This document shows positions 1-8,087 of a DNA stretch of 43,914 nucleotides, piece by piece. The stretch comes from a virus. Each line of letters starts with the position of its first letter. The first letter of the stretch is position 1. The translations under genes and the position numbers were made by a program. Location of the stretch: IMG/VR virus record IMGVR_UViG_3300020057_000005, positions 1 through 43,914 of that record; one strand, 5' to 3'. Below the pieces are notes generated by a model that saw nothing but the letters and a program-made list of their open reading frames with translations, had not been told where the DNA came from and did no database searches.

Positions 1-127
1 GCGGAAACGTCCAACTGAAGAACAAGCGTTTTTCACGATTGAAAATCATCCGCGTTGAAGCAACCGGCTCCGTCAAGGGAGTCAAAACCTTTCAGAACGC
101 CACCCCCGCTGACGCCATCACCTTCAC
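1..127. repeat. Contig-end direct repeat, left copy (assembly overlap)
   Basis: Bases 1-127 are identical to bases 43788-43914. The sheath reading frame continues in phase across the joined copies. The repeat length of 127 equals a common de Bruijn assembler k-mer, so it marks a closed circular (circularly permuted or terminally redundant) genome and is probably not a biological terminal repeat. The true unique length is 43,787 bp. Confidence 0.95.
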
Positions 128-1253
128 GGCCAAGCATAAGGGCGTATACGGAAACAGCATCCAGGTCCAGATTTCGGCCGGGTCTGTTTCGGGCAAAAAG
201 TACACGGTCAAGGACATCGGGACAGGCGCTTCCGAGTTCTTCCCCACAGAAACCTACGATAACATCGCCATCGCATCCATTACCGCTTCCACCTTCGCGG
301 CCTCCAAGCTGGTCGACGTGGCCGTCGTGCTTAACACTACTGAGCCGGCCGACACTGTCGGATTCACCTCCCTGCTCTTGGGCACCGACGGCACCGTGGT
401 CGATGTCGATTACGAAACCGCCATTGTGAAAGCCGAAGCCCAAAAGGCCGGGAACGTCCTGATCTTGGACGTTAATAACCAGGTCCGAAATGCTTACCTG
501 AAAGTGCATGCGGCCCTGACCCAAGACAAAATGGTCATTTGCGCCGAAGAAGAAGGCGACACCGTGGCCGACAACGTCTCGGACGTCGCAATCCTGAGGG
601 ACAGCGACGGCCGCGTGATCTATGCATCCAATTGGGTAAAGACCCTTGTGGATGGCGTGGATGTCTACACTAATCCGGCCGCATGGTTAGCAAGCATTAT
701 ATCTCAGACTTCTCCCCATCTTGACCCTGCCTATTCGGGCAACACGCAGTTCCTGGCCGGCGCTCGGGGATTAAAAAAGAGCCTGACAAGGATCGATTTC
801 ACCTCCTTGAAAGAGTCAGGCGTTGCATCCTTCGAGCTTGACGAAGACATCGGCTTCAAGCTGGTCTCCGGCGTAGTAACCCAGATCGCCAACAGCTCCA
901 AGATCATGATCTTCCGCCGCCGCATGGCCGACTACCTCACCGACAGCATCGGCAAGTTCATGAAGGTGTACCAAAACGACGTCAACAGTGCGCCCAAGCG
1001 TCGCAAGGTGAAGGCCGCCATCGTAGTCTTCGACAAGCAACAGGAAGACCTGGGCATCCTTCCCAGGGACATCGAAGTCGTGGGCGGAAAGGCAAAACTG
1101 ATTGACACGGACTCCGAGAACACAAACGAGACCATCGCCGCCGGGAAATTCATCATCCTGTACAAGCGCCGAATCTACAGCTCCATGCGCTTCATTGTGC
1201 TGAAAGCGGAGATTGGCGAATCTGTGGTGGTTACCGAGTCCGAAGAAGCCTAA
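1..1253 (+). CDS. Tail sheath protein, C-terminal part (gene cut by contig end)
   Basis: This is the bulk of the contractile tail sheath, the outer tail cylinder that shortens on infection and drives the tube through the envelope. The true start is the ATG at 43580 at the other contig end. Joining 43580-43787 to 1-1253 gives one uninterrupted frame of 486 residues, a usual size for Mu/PBSX-type sheaths. The internal start at base 39 is only an artefact of the cut. The C-terminal part is a typical alpha/beta sheath domain with the insertion-strand end 'MRFIVLKAEI'. The tube gene follows 20 bases later, the conserved sheath-tube order. Call rests on size, order and overall resemblance. Confidence 0.9.
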   Translation, partial: GNVQLKNKRFSRLKIIRVEATGSVKGVKTFQNATPADAITFTAKHKGVYGNSIQVQISAGSVSGKKYTVKDIGTGASEFFPTETYDNIAIASITASTFAASKLVDVAVVLNTTEPADTVGFTSLLLGTDGTVVDVDYETAIVKAEAQKAGNVLILDVNNQVRNAYLKVHAALTQDKMVICAEEEGDTVADNVSDVAILRDSDGRVIYASNWVKTLVDGVDVYTNPAAWLASIISQTSPHLDPAYSGNTQFLAGARGLKKSLTRIDFTSLKESGVASFELDEDIGFKLVSGVVTQIANSSKIMIFRRRMADYLTDSIGKFMKVYQNDVNSAPKRRKVKAAIVVFDKQQEDLGILPRDIEVVGGKAKLIDTDSENTNETIAAGKFIILYKRRIYSSMRFIVLKAEIGESVVVTESEEA

Positions 1254-1273
1254 ACTAGAAAGGGAGAATCAAT

Positions 1274-1696
1274 ATGAGTTCATCTATCCGCGGGCACAAA
1301 ACCCGCATCGAGCTGGTGGTTGACGGGGCGGAAGTTGTTCTGGACACCATCACCGGGTTCTCCGTGAATCAGGACGGCTCTTTCATGCGCTCCGAGTACG
1401 TCGGGAATCCGCTCCCCGAAGGCGACCAGTCCATCCAGGGCTTTTCGGGCTCCATGGACATGGAAGTCAAGGACGACAGGATCGAATTGATTATCGACGC
1501 CCTGGTGACCAACAATCTGAACGGTATCGGAATCAGCGAATATCAGATCATCGATACCGAAGAGTATCCCGACGGGTCGATTTCAACATACGCCTACTTT
1601 GATATCCAACTCAAGATTGGCAAGTCGGCTTCTGGGCTTTCTGAGAAGGTGACCAAAAAACTGGACTTCCAGGCATCAGGCCGCGTTCGCGTTTAA
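1274..1696 (+). CDS. Tail tube protein
   Basis: A 140-residue protein directly after the sheath with a ribosome binding site (AAAGGGAG) before ATG 1274. Size, position and the beta-rich sequence (N-terminal 'SSIRGHKTRIEL', strand-rich middle, C-terminal 'LDFQASGRVRV') fit the inner tail tube family of PBSX XkdM and Mu gpM type. It would polymerise as hexameric rings inside the sheath. It ends just before a GC hairpin that separates it from the chaperone gene, which suits the need for far more tube protein than chaperone. Nothing odd in the sequence. Confidence 0.85.
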   Translation: MSSSIRGHKTRIELVVDGAEVVLDTITGFSVNQDGSFMRSEYVGNPLPEGDQSIQGFSGSMDMEVKDDRIELIIDALVTNNLNGIGISEYQIIDTEEYPDGSISTYAYFDIQLKIGKSASGLSEKVTKKLDFQASGRVRV

Positions 1697-1708
1697 TTGA
1701 TTTTTAAT

Positions 1709-1732
1709 GGGCCTCGGAAAAAACCGGGGCCC
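1709..1732 (+). terminator. Intercistronic GC hairpin after tube gene
   Basis: A 9-bp stem (GGGCCTCGG with CCGGGGCCC, one G-U pair) around an AAAAAA loop. There is no U-run after it, so it is more likely a partial terminator or an RNA-stability hairpin reducing downstream expression than a full intrinsic terminator. Confidence 0.5.
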
Positions 1733-1752
1733 TAGTTACGATGGAGTTCTGC

Positions 1753-2121
1753 ATGAATATCATTAAAGTTACCCTCCCATCCAAAAACGGCCAATGTGAA
1801 GTGCTCCTGAAGGAGCCCAAGATCGACGACATCGAGACGGCCACACAGGTGGCCGGAAAGATCGCCGGGGACAACCACGCACACATGAGCATCTTGCTTC
1901 AGAAGGAGCTGCTCAAGCGCCTCCTGCACTCTGTGGATGGCAAAGTCTTGAACCTGAAGGACAAGGCCCAGTTGGACAAGCTCTTTACGGTTCCCCAATA
2001 CATTCGCCTGACCAAAGTGGTCCAGCAGATCACGGATGACGGAATGGGAAACGATCCAGAGGGTCTGATCAGCTTTTGCGAAAGCGAGAGTACAACTTCT
2101 GGCGAACTGTTGCCTGGGTAA
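1753..2121 (+). CDS. Tail assembly chaperone, short form (gpG/XkdN-like)
   Basis: A 122-residue protein located between tube and tape measure, the conserved position of the tail assembly chaperone that coats the tape measure during tail assembly. I chose ATG 1753 over ATG 1741 because GGAG at 1743-1746 is correctly spaced for 1753. The sequence is charged and mostly helical. The gene contains a GGGAAAC slippery heptamer near its end, giving a longer -1 frame product (see the next entry). This two-product layout is classical for lambda G/GT and Mu gp41/42. Confidence 0.75.
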   Translation: MNIIKVTLPSKNGQCEVLLKEPKIDDIETATQVAGKIAGDNHAHMSILLQKELLKRLLHSVDGKVLNLKDKAQLDKLFTVPQYIRLTKVVQQITDDGMGNDPEGLISFCESESTTSGELLPG

Positions 2122-2243
2122 AAAGGTACTCCAGCATCTCCCTCGATGAGATCCGGTCCATGACGCCGTCGCAATATAAGATATACTGCGAGAAGCTCAA
2201 CGAGATTATTCGGGCCGAATCGGGAGATAACAGTGCCCATTAA
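1753..2243 (+). CDS. Tail assembly chaperone, -1 frameshift product (G-T type)
   Basis: Ribosomes slipping -1 on G GGA AAC (2046-2052, written in zero-frame codons) would read on to the stop at 2241-2243, giving about 163 residues: 100 from the zero frame plus 63 from the -1 frame. The -1 frame opens just after its own stop at 2037-2039, so the heptamer lies at the very start of the shared window (2040-2121). The extension reads like real protein, with 'FWRTVAWVKRYSS' and then a helical 'MTPSQYKIYCEKLNEI'. It has no start or ribosome binding site of its own and overlaps the tape-measure start at 2233. Frameshift efficiency is unknown. Confidence 0.72.
2046..2052 (+). promoter_or_regulatory. 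Programmed -1 frameshift slippery site GGGAAAC
   Basis: The heptamer fits X_XXY_YYZ in the zero frame of the chaperone gene (G_GGA_AAC), so both tRNAs can re-pair after a one-base slip. It lies seven bases after the upstream stop of the -1 frame. No other good heptamer is visible in the 82-base shared window. Confidence 0.75.
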
Positions 2244-4251
2244 CGCCTACGCTGTAGTTTCAGAATTCAAATTCGACGTGGCCGGGGCCCTCTTGGGCTC
2301 CGAGAACCTACAAAGGAGCGTCGAATCACTCTCCAACGCGACCGCCGGGGCCATTGAGCAGGTGCAGGCGCTCGGCGTTGGCTACATCGCCCAATTTACA
2401 GGAGCGTCTGGCGGCATTCTGGGGCTCCTTGGTGGTGCGCTTTCAGCATCCGATAAGTTCGCCCAATCCCAGATTTCGTTCACACAGATTATCGACTCCA
2501 ACATGGAGCACCTGACGGGAAACATTGGGACACTGAACGAGCAGATGGCCGTTTCCCGAAAGATCATGAAAGACATTGCAAGCGACTCTAGCAAGTTCGG
2601 CATTTCGGCCCCTGCCCTTTTGGACATGACCAAGACCCTGTCGGCCATGCTGGTCCCCAAGGGCCTGGCGGGCGAGAATTTCAGCGGGGCCCGAGACATG
2701 TCCAGGAACCTGCTCAAGTCCGCCCCGAACCTGGGGATATCCCCAGGAGACGTTCAAGGGCAGCTCCTGAGGTCTATCGAGGGATCGGCGAGCATGGGCG
2801 ACACCCTATTTCGCCGCCTGCTATCCGAAGCACCGGAGCCATTCAAGGCCGCCAAGGTAAATGACGCCAAGGGATTCAACGCGCTCGACACTGCCAAACG
2901 GTTCGGCATACTAAACGAGGCCATGGCCAAATTTGCCAATAACTCAAAGCTCCTTGAGATGAGATCCAACACCCTGTCAGGAGTGTTTGAGCGAATGCAG
3001 ACCTTGTTTACAGGGTTCACAAGCATTCTGAAACCTCTTGGCGATGTCATTATTCCGCCCCTGGTGCAGGTCCTGAACTATGCGATTAAGCTCATTGATA
3101 CCGACGGGCGCAAGCTGATTGAGGCCATGGCGAGATTCATCAAGCCTCTTATCGAAAATCAGAAAGATTTCATCATGAACATGATGCAGATGTCCAAGCT
3201 GTCTAACAACATCGGGAAGGGCGTTGGCATTGTGGCCTTCGCAGTCAGCATGGTGCATGCCCAGGAGCTTATCAAGGGGATATCGAGCATCCCAGCCCTT
3301 GCCGGGCTCGGCGGGGTCCTCCAGGGCGTTTTCAACTTCCTGACTCGTTTCCCGGTCATTGGGCCGGCCGTAAGGGGGCTCATGGGAGTGTTTACCACAG
3401 GCACGGTGTTTACCACAGGCCCGGCAATCGGGTTCGCGGGCATGGTAAAGGTCATCGGGTCGGCCATGAAGGGGCTCATGGGAGTGTTTACCACAGGCAC
3501 GGCAGTCGGGTTCGTGGGCATGGTAAAGGTCATCGGAATCACCATTCTGCGCATGGCCGGACTGTTCGCTGTCCTAATGATCCCCATCATGGGCCTGTCT
3601 AGGGCCATGGACCGAATGAAGTTTGAATCTTTCGAGTGGCTGGCCAAGAATTCGGCTTCCTTGATGGACACTCTTACGTCGATGAAAAATTCCATCGGAA
3701 TCCTTCTGGCCCCATTCGCAGATATGGTCCTGGGCTTCGAGGAGTTATTTTTCTCACTAGTGGGCGGGACGGCCAACCTGGACGCGTTGAAGGGCGGGCT
3801 TGAGAATGTTGCGGGTCTTCTGGCCAGCGTATCCGGGCTTTTCCTTGAACTGTATGCGGCCTTCCGGGGCCTGGTGGCGGGCATGTTTGACGTGGTTTTC
3901 CGCTCAATGGAGAACCTGGGCGTAATCGTCAGCAACCTGATGGATGGAAACTTTACGGATCTTTTCGGCGGAACCAAGAACATTTTCGGCGGATACATGC
4001 AGGCCGGAGCCGAAGAATTCGCCAAGACCATGGAACGATTCTCTGCGCCGCTTTTGGACGGGGACGTTGATAATGCCCGAGTGACGTCGCAGGTGAACAA
4101 CTACGACGTGAAGATGAGCAACAACTTTAAGGAAGTTCTCCAGCCTGACCGCATCGCATTTACGATCAAGGACCAATTGGAAAAAGGCTCCAGGAACCGG
4201 ACATCAAGCGGGGCCAAGGGACTGGGCGCTATGCAGGCGAGGGCAACCTAA
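2233..4251 (+). CDS. Tail tape measure protein
   Basis: A 672-residue protein starting with GTG 2233 that overlaps the end of the frameshifted chaperone. It is rich in Gly/Ala helical segments and long hydrophobic stretches, as expected for a tape measure that sets tail length and forms part of the DNA path. At the family's usual 0.15 nm per residue this predicts a tail near 100 nm (inference). Residues about 380-435 contain an imperfect direct duplication around 'LMGVFTTGT' and 'GMVKVIG', with an 18-base tandem copy inside the first unit. A central coiled or hydrophobic region and a Gly-rich C-terminus follow. Confidence 0.85.
   Translation: MPINAYAVVSEFKFDVAGALLGSENLQRSVESLSNATAGAIEQVQALGVGYIAQFTGASGGILGLLGGALSASDKFAQSQISFTQIIDSNMEHLTGNIGTLNEQMAVSRKIMKDIASDSSKFGISAPALLDMTKTLSAMLVPKGLAGENFSGARDMSRNLLKSAPNLGISPGDVQGQLLRSIEGSASMGDTLFRRLLSEAPEPFKAAKVNDAKGFNALDTAKRFGILNEAMAKFANNSKLLEMRSNTLSGVFERMQTLFTGFTSILKPLGDVIIPPLVQVLNYAIKLIDTDGRKLIEAMARFIKPLIENQKDFIMNMMQMSKLSNNIGKGVGIVAFAVSMVHAQELIKGISSIPALAGLGGVLQGVFNFLTRFPVIGPAVRGLMGVFTTGTVFTTGPAIGFAGMVKVIGSAMKGLMGVFTTGTAVGFVGMVKVIGITILRMAGLFAVLMIPIMGLSRAMDRMKFESFEWLAKNSASLMDTLTSMKNSIGILLAPFADMVLGFEELFFSLVGGTANLDALKGGLENVAGLLASVSGLFLELYAAFRGLVAGMFDVVFRSMENLGVIVSNLMDGNFTDLFGGTKNIFGGYMQAGAEEFAKTMERFSAPLLDGDVDNARVTSQVNNYDVKMSNNFKEVLQPDRIAFTIKDQLEKGSRNRTSSGAKGLGAMQARAT
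3375..3536 (+). repeat. In-frame direct repeat in tape measure gene
   Basis: Unit 1 (about 3375-3458) and unit 2 (about 3471-3536) both start GGGGCTCATGGGAG and end GGTAAAGGTCATCGG. Unit 1 also contains two tandem 18-base copies of GTGTTTACCACAGGC plus three bases. All are multiples of three, so the frame is kept. It looks like a recent slippage or recombination event changing tail length. Confidence 0.85.
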
Positions 4252-5378
4252 TGGGAATCCTTAACACCTTCCAGGGCAAGGTAAACGACGCCAACAACCT
4301 GATTAGCAATCCGTTTAGCGCAAAGCTTGTTCCGCCGTTCGATGGCGCGGACTTCCAGGGCGGATTCATCATTGAAGAGATCCTGTCAAACGGGAACACT
4401 GGCGAATTGGTAACATTGATTGGCAACATGATGCCAAAGATCCCATTCACGTTTGGAGGAAAGCAAAGGGTAAAAAAGGAATACTACGCCGGGTACTCCG
4501 AGCCCGCTGTCCACGTCCTTGGGTCGGAAGAAAACGACCTGACTATCAGCGGGACATTTAAGGATAAGCGATACAAGGACCTGAGCCTTAAGGACGTGGC
4601 CACCGAGATCCAAAAGCTTGTTGACTCCATTCGGATCAGGGGCAACCTGGTCCGCATCAGAATGGGTGAGTTTGAGCGTTACGCCATCATCTTGGAAACC
4701 AAGTTCGATATGCGTCGCTTGAGCAATCTGGACTACTCCATCACGTTTTCGATAATCGGATTCAACGCCCCTGAAAATGCCAAGCACCTGCAACGAAGCA
4801 AGGAATTCCCATTCTCGATCAATAAGGACTTGATCCAGGCCGCCGCCGAGTTCCAGGCGGAAAACGACAACATACCGGACAGCATTCCACGATCCATCGG
4901 GGACCAGATTAAGGCGTTGACCAGCACCGTGGCCGTCGCTATCGGGACTGTGACAGGCTTTGTAGACAACGTAATGGCGACCGCTGAAGACGTGCGCTCA
5001 TCGCTTGCGCGAGCCAAGGGGCTCATCAAATACACCCAGGGCAAGCTGAACGGCTACAAGCGAACCCTGGGGGCAATGAACCATTTTGACCTGAATGCAC
5101 CCATCACCGCCCGCTACCAAAGCGCCAGGTTCTACACCGGCAGCATCGCCCGTGCGGGCACCCTTACGGCACTCCTGGAGCGCCTGAGGCAACGCCTTGC
5201 GGCCCTTCGCGCAGACACTCCTATGGGTCGGCACCTGGTACGTCAGGGCGACACCCTCCAGAAGATCGCCATCAAGTGGTACGGCTCACAAGATAGCTGG
5301 CGTAAGATCTACGACTACAATAACCTGGCCAGCACCGACCTTTCGACAGTCCAAATCCTTCAGATACCGAGGCCGTAA
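4251..5378 (+). CDS. LysM-domain baseplate/tail-tube initiator protein (XkdP / Mu gp43-like)
   Basis: A 375-residue protein whose ATG 4251 overlaps the tape-measure stop by one base. The N-terminal 180 residues are a beta-rich baseplate domain with segments such as 'ISGTFKDKRYKD' and 'LDYSITFSIIGF' of the Mu gp43 (DNA circulation) type. Residues about 325-375 form a LysM domain ('LVRQGDTLQKIAIKWYGS' to 'LQIPRP'). In contractile tails this LysM protein links the tube and hub, as in PBSX XkdP and T4 gp53. Position between tape measure and hub fits. The LysM may bind baseplate partners and not peptidoglycan. Confidence 0.8.
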   Translation: MGILNTFQGKVNDANNLISNPFSAKLVPPFDGADFQGGFIIEEILSNGNTGELVTLIGNMMPKIPFTFGGKQRVKKEYYAGYSEPAVHVLGSEENDLTISGTFKDKRYKDLSLKDVATEIQKLVDSIRIRGNLVRIRMGEFERYAIILETKFDMRRLSNLDYSITFSIIGFNAPENAKHLQRSKEFPFSINKDLIQAAAEFQAENDNIPDSIPRSIGDQIKALTSTVAVAIGTVTGFVDNVMATAEDVRSSLARAKGLIKYTQGKLNGYKRTLGAMNHFDLNAPITARYQSARFYTGSIARAGTLTALLERLRQRLAALRADTPMGRHLVRQGDTLQKIAIKWYGSQDSWRKIYDYNNLASTDLSTVQILQIPRP

Positions 5379-6772
5379 TGTCATTGTATTACCCCCAGGG
5401 CGCCGTAATCCTGCGCGTTACGTGGGAAGATTTTGGAACCGGAGCCGCGGCCCTGCAAGAGGTCCAGGACATACCTATCTCGTGCCGGAGTTTGACCGTA
5501 GAGCGAAATGACTACTCAGAGGCGGATACCTTTAAGGCCACCATCGACTACAAAGCCTTTCCATTTGACCCTCGCTGTATTCGCGCATGCGGGGTCACAA
5601 TCTGCATGGAGGACCGCAAGAAAGTCTTCAATAGTGACAATTCATTAAATATCATCGAACCGTCAGCGGATAACACTGTCTTTCTCGGCTTCGCTGACGA
5701 GGGCAGCATCAACTGCGACGACGACACCCGGACCGTCACACTCGAAGGTCGGGACTACACCGCCCTCCTGGTCGACACGAAGCGGGTCAACTCGGACCCG
5801 ATCCCACTATCAAGCCCCATCGAGGAGATCATCCAGGAGCTTATCAGCGAGCTGAAGTCGACCAAGGATATCGAGGTGGTAAACCGGACCGGAGAATCCC
5901 CACTCCCGACGCCATCAAAGCTTGGCAAGGACTTCAACGCGACCACAGCGGTAAAGAATCAAAAGCGCCGAGAAACCTACTGGGACATCATCCAGGACAT
6001 CGTTTCCCGTGTGGGGCTAGTGGGCTTTATCGAGCTGGACAAGTTCATCATCACGAAGCCTCAAAACATTTACGAAAAGAAAGAAATCAAACAATTCATC
6101 TATGGGGCAAACGTAAAGAATTTTTCCCTATCCAGGAAGCTGGGGCGCTCGAAGAACTTTAACGTCAAGGTCCGCTCCCTAAACCTACGCTATAAACGGG
6201 TGGAAGAGGCCATGATTCCCGAGGAGGCCACTGATGAAAAGTTTGTGTCAAACTTTGGGAAAATGAGGATCACCATCCCCGAGCTGGACAAAAACAAAAA
6301 CAAAGTTGACCCTCCAAAAGACGCTGACTTCTTTACGTTCGCCGTCAAAGACGTCAACAACAAAGAGCAGCTCATAAAGATCGGGGAGTCCATCTACGAG
6401 GAAATGTCACGCCAGCAAATCGAGGGGAAGTTGACGACCTACGAAATGGAGATCCCGGAGGAAGCGGGCGACGGGTTCAATGTCATAAAGTTTTCTAAGA
6501 TCCGAAATGGGACGGCCATTCGCATGCTTTTGTCGCAGGCGGAGCTCGGAGAGCTCAAATCCACGTCTTCCAAGGAAGACAAAAAAACCTTCTTGCTTCG
6601 ACGTGGGTATCCTGCGGCCCTTGCTGAGGCGTTTGCGGACAGCCTCAATCGGATCAATACTGCATTCTATGTTCGCGCCGTGACCTTCAAGCTGGATCAA
6701 GACAACGGCTTTTCGATGGATATCGAATTCATCAACTTTATCGACCTAGATTCCAGCCTTGTGGGGGCGTAA
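5378..6772 (+). CDS. Baseplate hub protein (XkdQ / gpD / T4 gp27-like)
   Basis: A 464-residue protein with a one-base overlap to the preceding LysM gene. The N-terminal half is beta-rich and carries 'VTLEGRDYTALLVD', a motif typical of late-control-D/gp27-like hub proteins. The C-terminal half includes a long alpha/beta domain. The trimeric hub caps the tube and carries the central spike, encoded next. Order LysM, hub, spike, gp25, baseplate J is the standard contractile-tail order. Confidence 0.78.
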   Translation: MSLYYPQGAVILRVTWEDFGTGAAALQEVQDIPISCRSLTVERNDYSEADTFKATIDYKAFPFDPRCIRACGVTICMEDRKKVFNSDNSLNIIEPSADNTVFLGFADEGSINCDDDTRTVTLEGRDYTALLVDTKRVNSDPIPLSSPIEEIIQELISELKSTKDIEVVNRTGESPLPTPSKLGKDFNATTAVKNQKRRETYWDIIQDIVSRVGLVGFIELDKFIITKPQNIYEKKEIKQFIYGANVKNFSLSRKLGRSKNFNVKVRSLNLRYKRVEEAMIPEEATDEKFVSNFGKMRITIPELDKNKNKVDPPKDADFFTFAVKDVNNKEQLIKIGESIYEEMSRQQIEGKLTTYEMEIPEEAGDGFNVIKFSKIRNGTAIRMLLSQAELGELKSTSSKEDKKTFLLRRGYPAALAEAFADSLNRINTAFYVRAVTFKLDQDNGFSMDIEFINFIDLDSSLVGA

Positions 6773-7413
6773 TGAAGGGCCTAGAAGACCTGAAAGAGAT
6801 TTTATCGGACAGGAAGCTACACCTTTACCTGGGGTCGATCATCAAGCTTCATATGGCCTCGGACAAGTCCTACCTAAAGGTCGAGGTCCTGGTTCACCCG
6901 GAAGAGCGAAAGATCATCGCCATGATGACCTGGGAGTCCGTGGGGCCTGATTCTGGCGATTTTGAATTTCCAGCGCCTGGGGATATGGTCCTGGTGGCCA
7001 ACGCCGAGGGAGACGATGATCAGGCCTTCGTGGTGAAGCGATTGACTTCCAGAAGCGACAAGATCCCGGCCGCGGCCATCGCTGGCGATAAGGTCCACCG
7101 GGCCCGGGCGGGCAACAAATACTGGAATGTTTCGGACACCAAAATCTTCCTGGCGCGAGGGGATGCCGAGCCGACCCAGAACCTGGTCCTGGGGCAAGTC
7201 TTTAAAACAATGATGAGTAGCCTGCTGGCGACGCTAAAAGTGCATGCCCAGGACGACGCCGAACACCGGCATATCGGTAATTTAGGGTATTACACCGAGG
7301 TCCCGTTAAATGAACTGGAGTACCTCGACCGAAAAGACGAGTACAATATACTAAAAAGCAGCCCAATTGACGATGAGGCGGTACTTTCCGACCTTGGTTA
7401 CACGGAGAAATAG
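6772..7413 (+). CDS. Baseplate central spike protein (gpV / Mu gp45-like)
   Basis: A 213-residue protein overlapping the hub stop by one base. An OB-fold-like N-terminal half ('YLKVEVLVHP', 'MVLVANAEGDDDQAFVVKRL') is typical for spike proteins that sit under the hub trimer and pierce the outer membrane. The middle ('KYWNVSDTKIFLARGD') fits the short beta-helix stem seen in such spikes. The C-terminus continues with a helix and a charged tail, which is longer than needed for a simple spike tip. No lysozyme domain is present. Confidence 0.7.
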   Translation: MKGLEDLKEILSDRKLHLYLGSIIKLHMASDKSYLKVEVLVHPEERKIIAMMTWESVGPDSGDFEFPAPGDMVLVANAEGDDDQAFVVKRLTSRSDKIPAAAIAGDKVHRARAGNKYWNVSDTKIFLARGDAEPTQNLVLGQVFKTMMSSLLATLKVHAQDDAEHRHIGNLGYYTEVPLNELEYLDRKDEYNILKSSPIDDEAVLSDLGYTEK

Positions 7414-7415
7414 AA

Positions 7416-7682
7416 ATGCCGATGAGCATTCCGAACCTCGCGCAGGAAATGAGAGCAGAGATCGAAGCTATTTGGGGCACAGCTCCTGATTCAGCTCGCC
7501 TGCTCCAATTCACTACCGCCGTCTCCACGTCGATCATTAATCACATGATCGCTAATACCACCATCACTCTCCAGGCCGGCAACATCGGCGTACCGGCCTT
7601 GGGGCTCTTGGACAGCGTGGGATCGCCATGCACCGGCGCTGCTGTTAATGCGGCCGTGATACTAAACACGAAGGTCACCTGA
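7416..7682 (+). CDS. Small structural protein next to spike, function unknown
   Basis: An 88-residue protein starting at ATG 7416, two bases after the spike stop and overlapping the next gene by one base. The N-terminal half is helical. The C-terminal half is a small beta region with Gly-Pro-Ala turns ('GNIGVPALGLLDSVGSP') and two Cys-free hydrophobic strands. Position suggests a baseplate or spike accessory, possibly a tip or chaperone. I do not recognise the family. Confidence 0.6.
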   Translation: MPMSIPNLAQEMRAEIEAIWGTAPDSARLLQFTTAVSTSIINHMIANTTITLQAGNIGVPALGLLDSVGSPCTGAAVNAAVILNTKVT

Positions 7683-8080
7683 TGGCGGAGGTCGATGATT
7701 TCTACCTGCAAGACCTTCACCACAGCGGCGACTTTGTGGCAGCTCCTAATGGGGACCTGGAGATTATCAAGGGCCGAGAGAACCTGCGCCAGCAGCTTCT
7801 TCACCGGCTCATTACTGTTCCGGGTTCCATCGTTCACCGCCCAGAGTACGGGGTGGGAGTCCAACGCTGGCAAAACGGCGTTGGCAACATTGCCAGTCAG
7901 CAGGACTTGGCCATGACCATCAAGCGACAGTTCGAGCAGGACTTTCGCGTAGTGAAGGTAAAGTCCATTACGATCAACAAGCAGGACGGGGGACAGTTCA
8001 CCGTGGCCTATTCCATCGAGGCCCTAGGCCTCGGGGCCGTGGTGGAGCAAATCGACCCTTTCGGAGAACTTTCATTTTAG
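7682..8080 (+). CDS. Baseplate wedge protein (gp25/gpW-like)
   Basis: A 132-residue protein of the gp25-like family, the conserved inner wedge subunit that joins the hub to the baseplate J protein and starts sheath assembly. The signature region is 'NLRQQLLHRLITVPGSIVHRPEYGVGV', here seen at residues about 37-63, followed by the C-terminal strand pair. Length matches the family. It precedes the baseplate J gene, as in P2, Mu and PBSX. Confidence 0.85.
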   Translation: MAEVDDFYLQDLHHSGDFVAAPNGDLEIIKGRENLRQQLLHRLITVPGSIVHRPEYGVGVQRWQNGVGNIASQQDLAMTIKRQFEQDFRVVKVKSITINKQDGGQFTVAYSIEALGLGAVVEQIDPFGELSF

Positions 8081-8087
8081 GTGAACT

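Noticed and set aside
1-127. Contig-end repeat as a biological terminal repeat
   Set aside because: It lies inside the sheath coding sequence and its length equals a common assembler k-mer, so an assembly overlap is the simpler explanation.
55-429. Pro/Ser-rich plus-strand ORF in the sheath gene
   Set aside because: Out-of-frame shadow of the sheath gene, no ribosome site.
3159-4100. 313-codon minus-strand ORF
   Set aside because: It lies wholly inside the tape measure gene in antisense, has no ribosome site and reads as low-complexity Pro/Thr/Ser; a shadow of codon bias.
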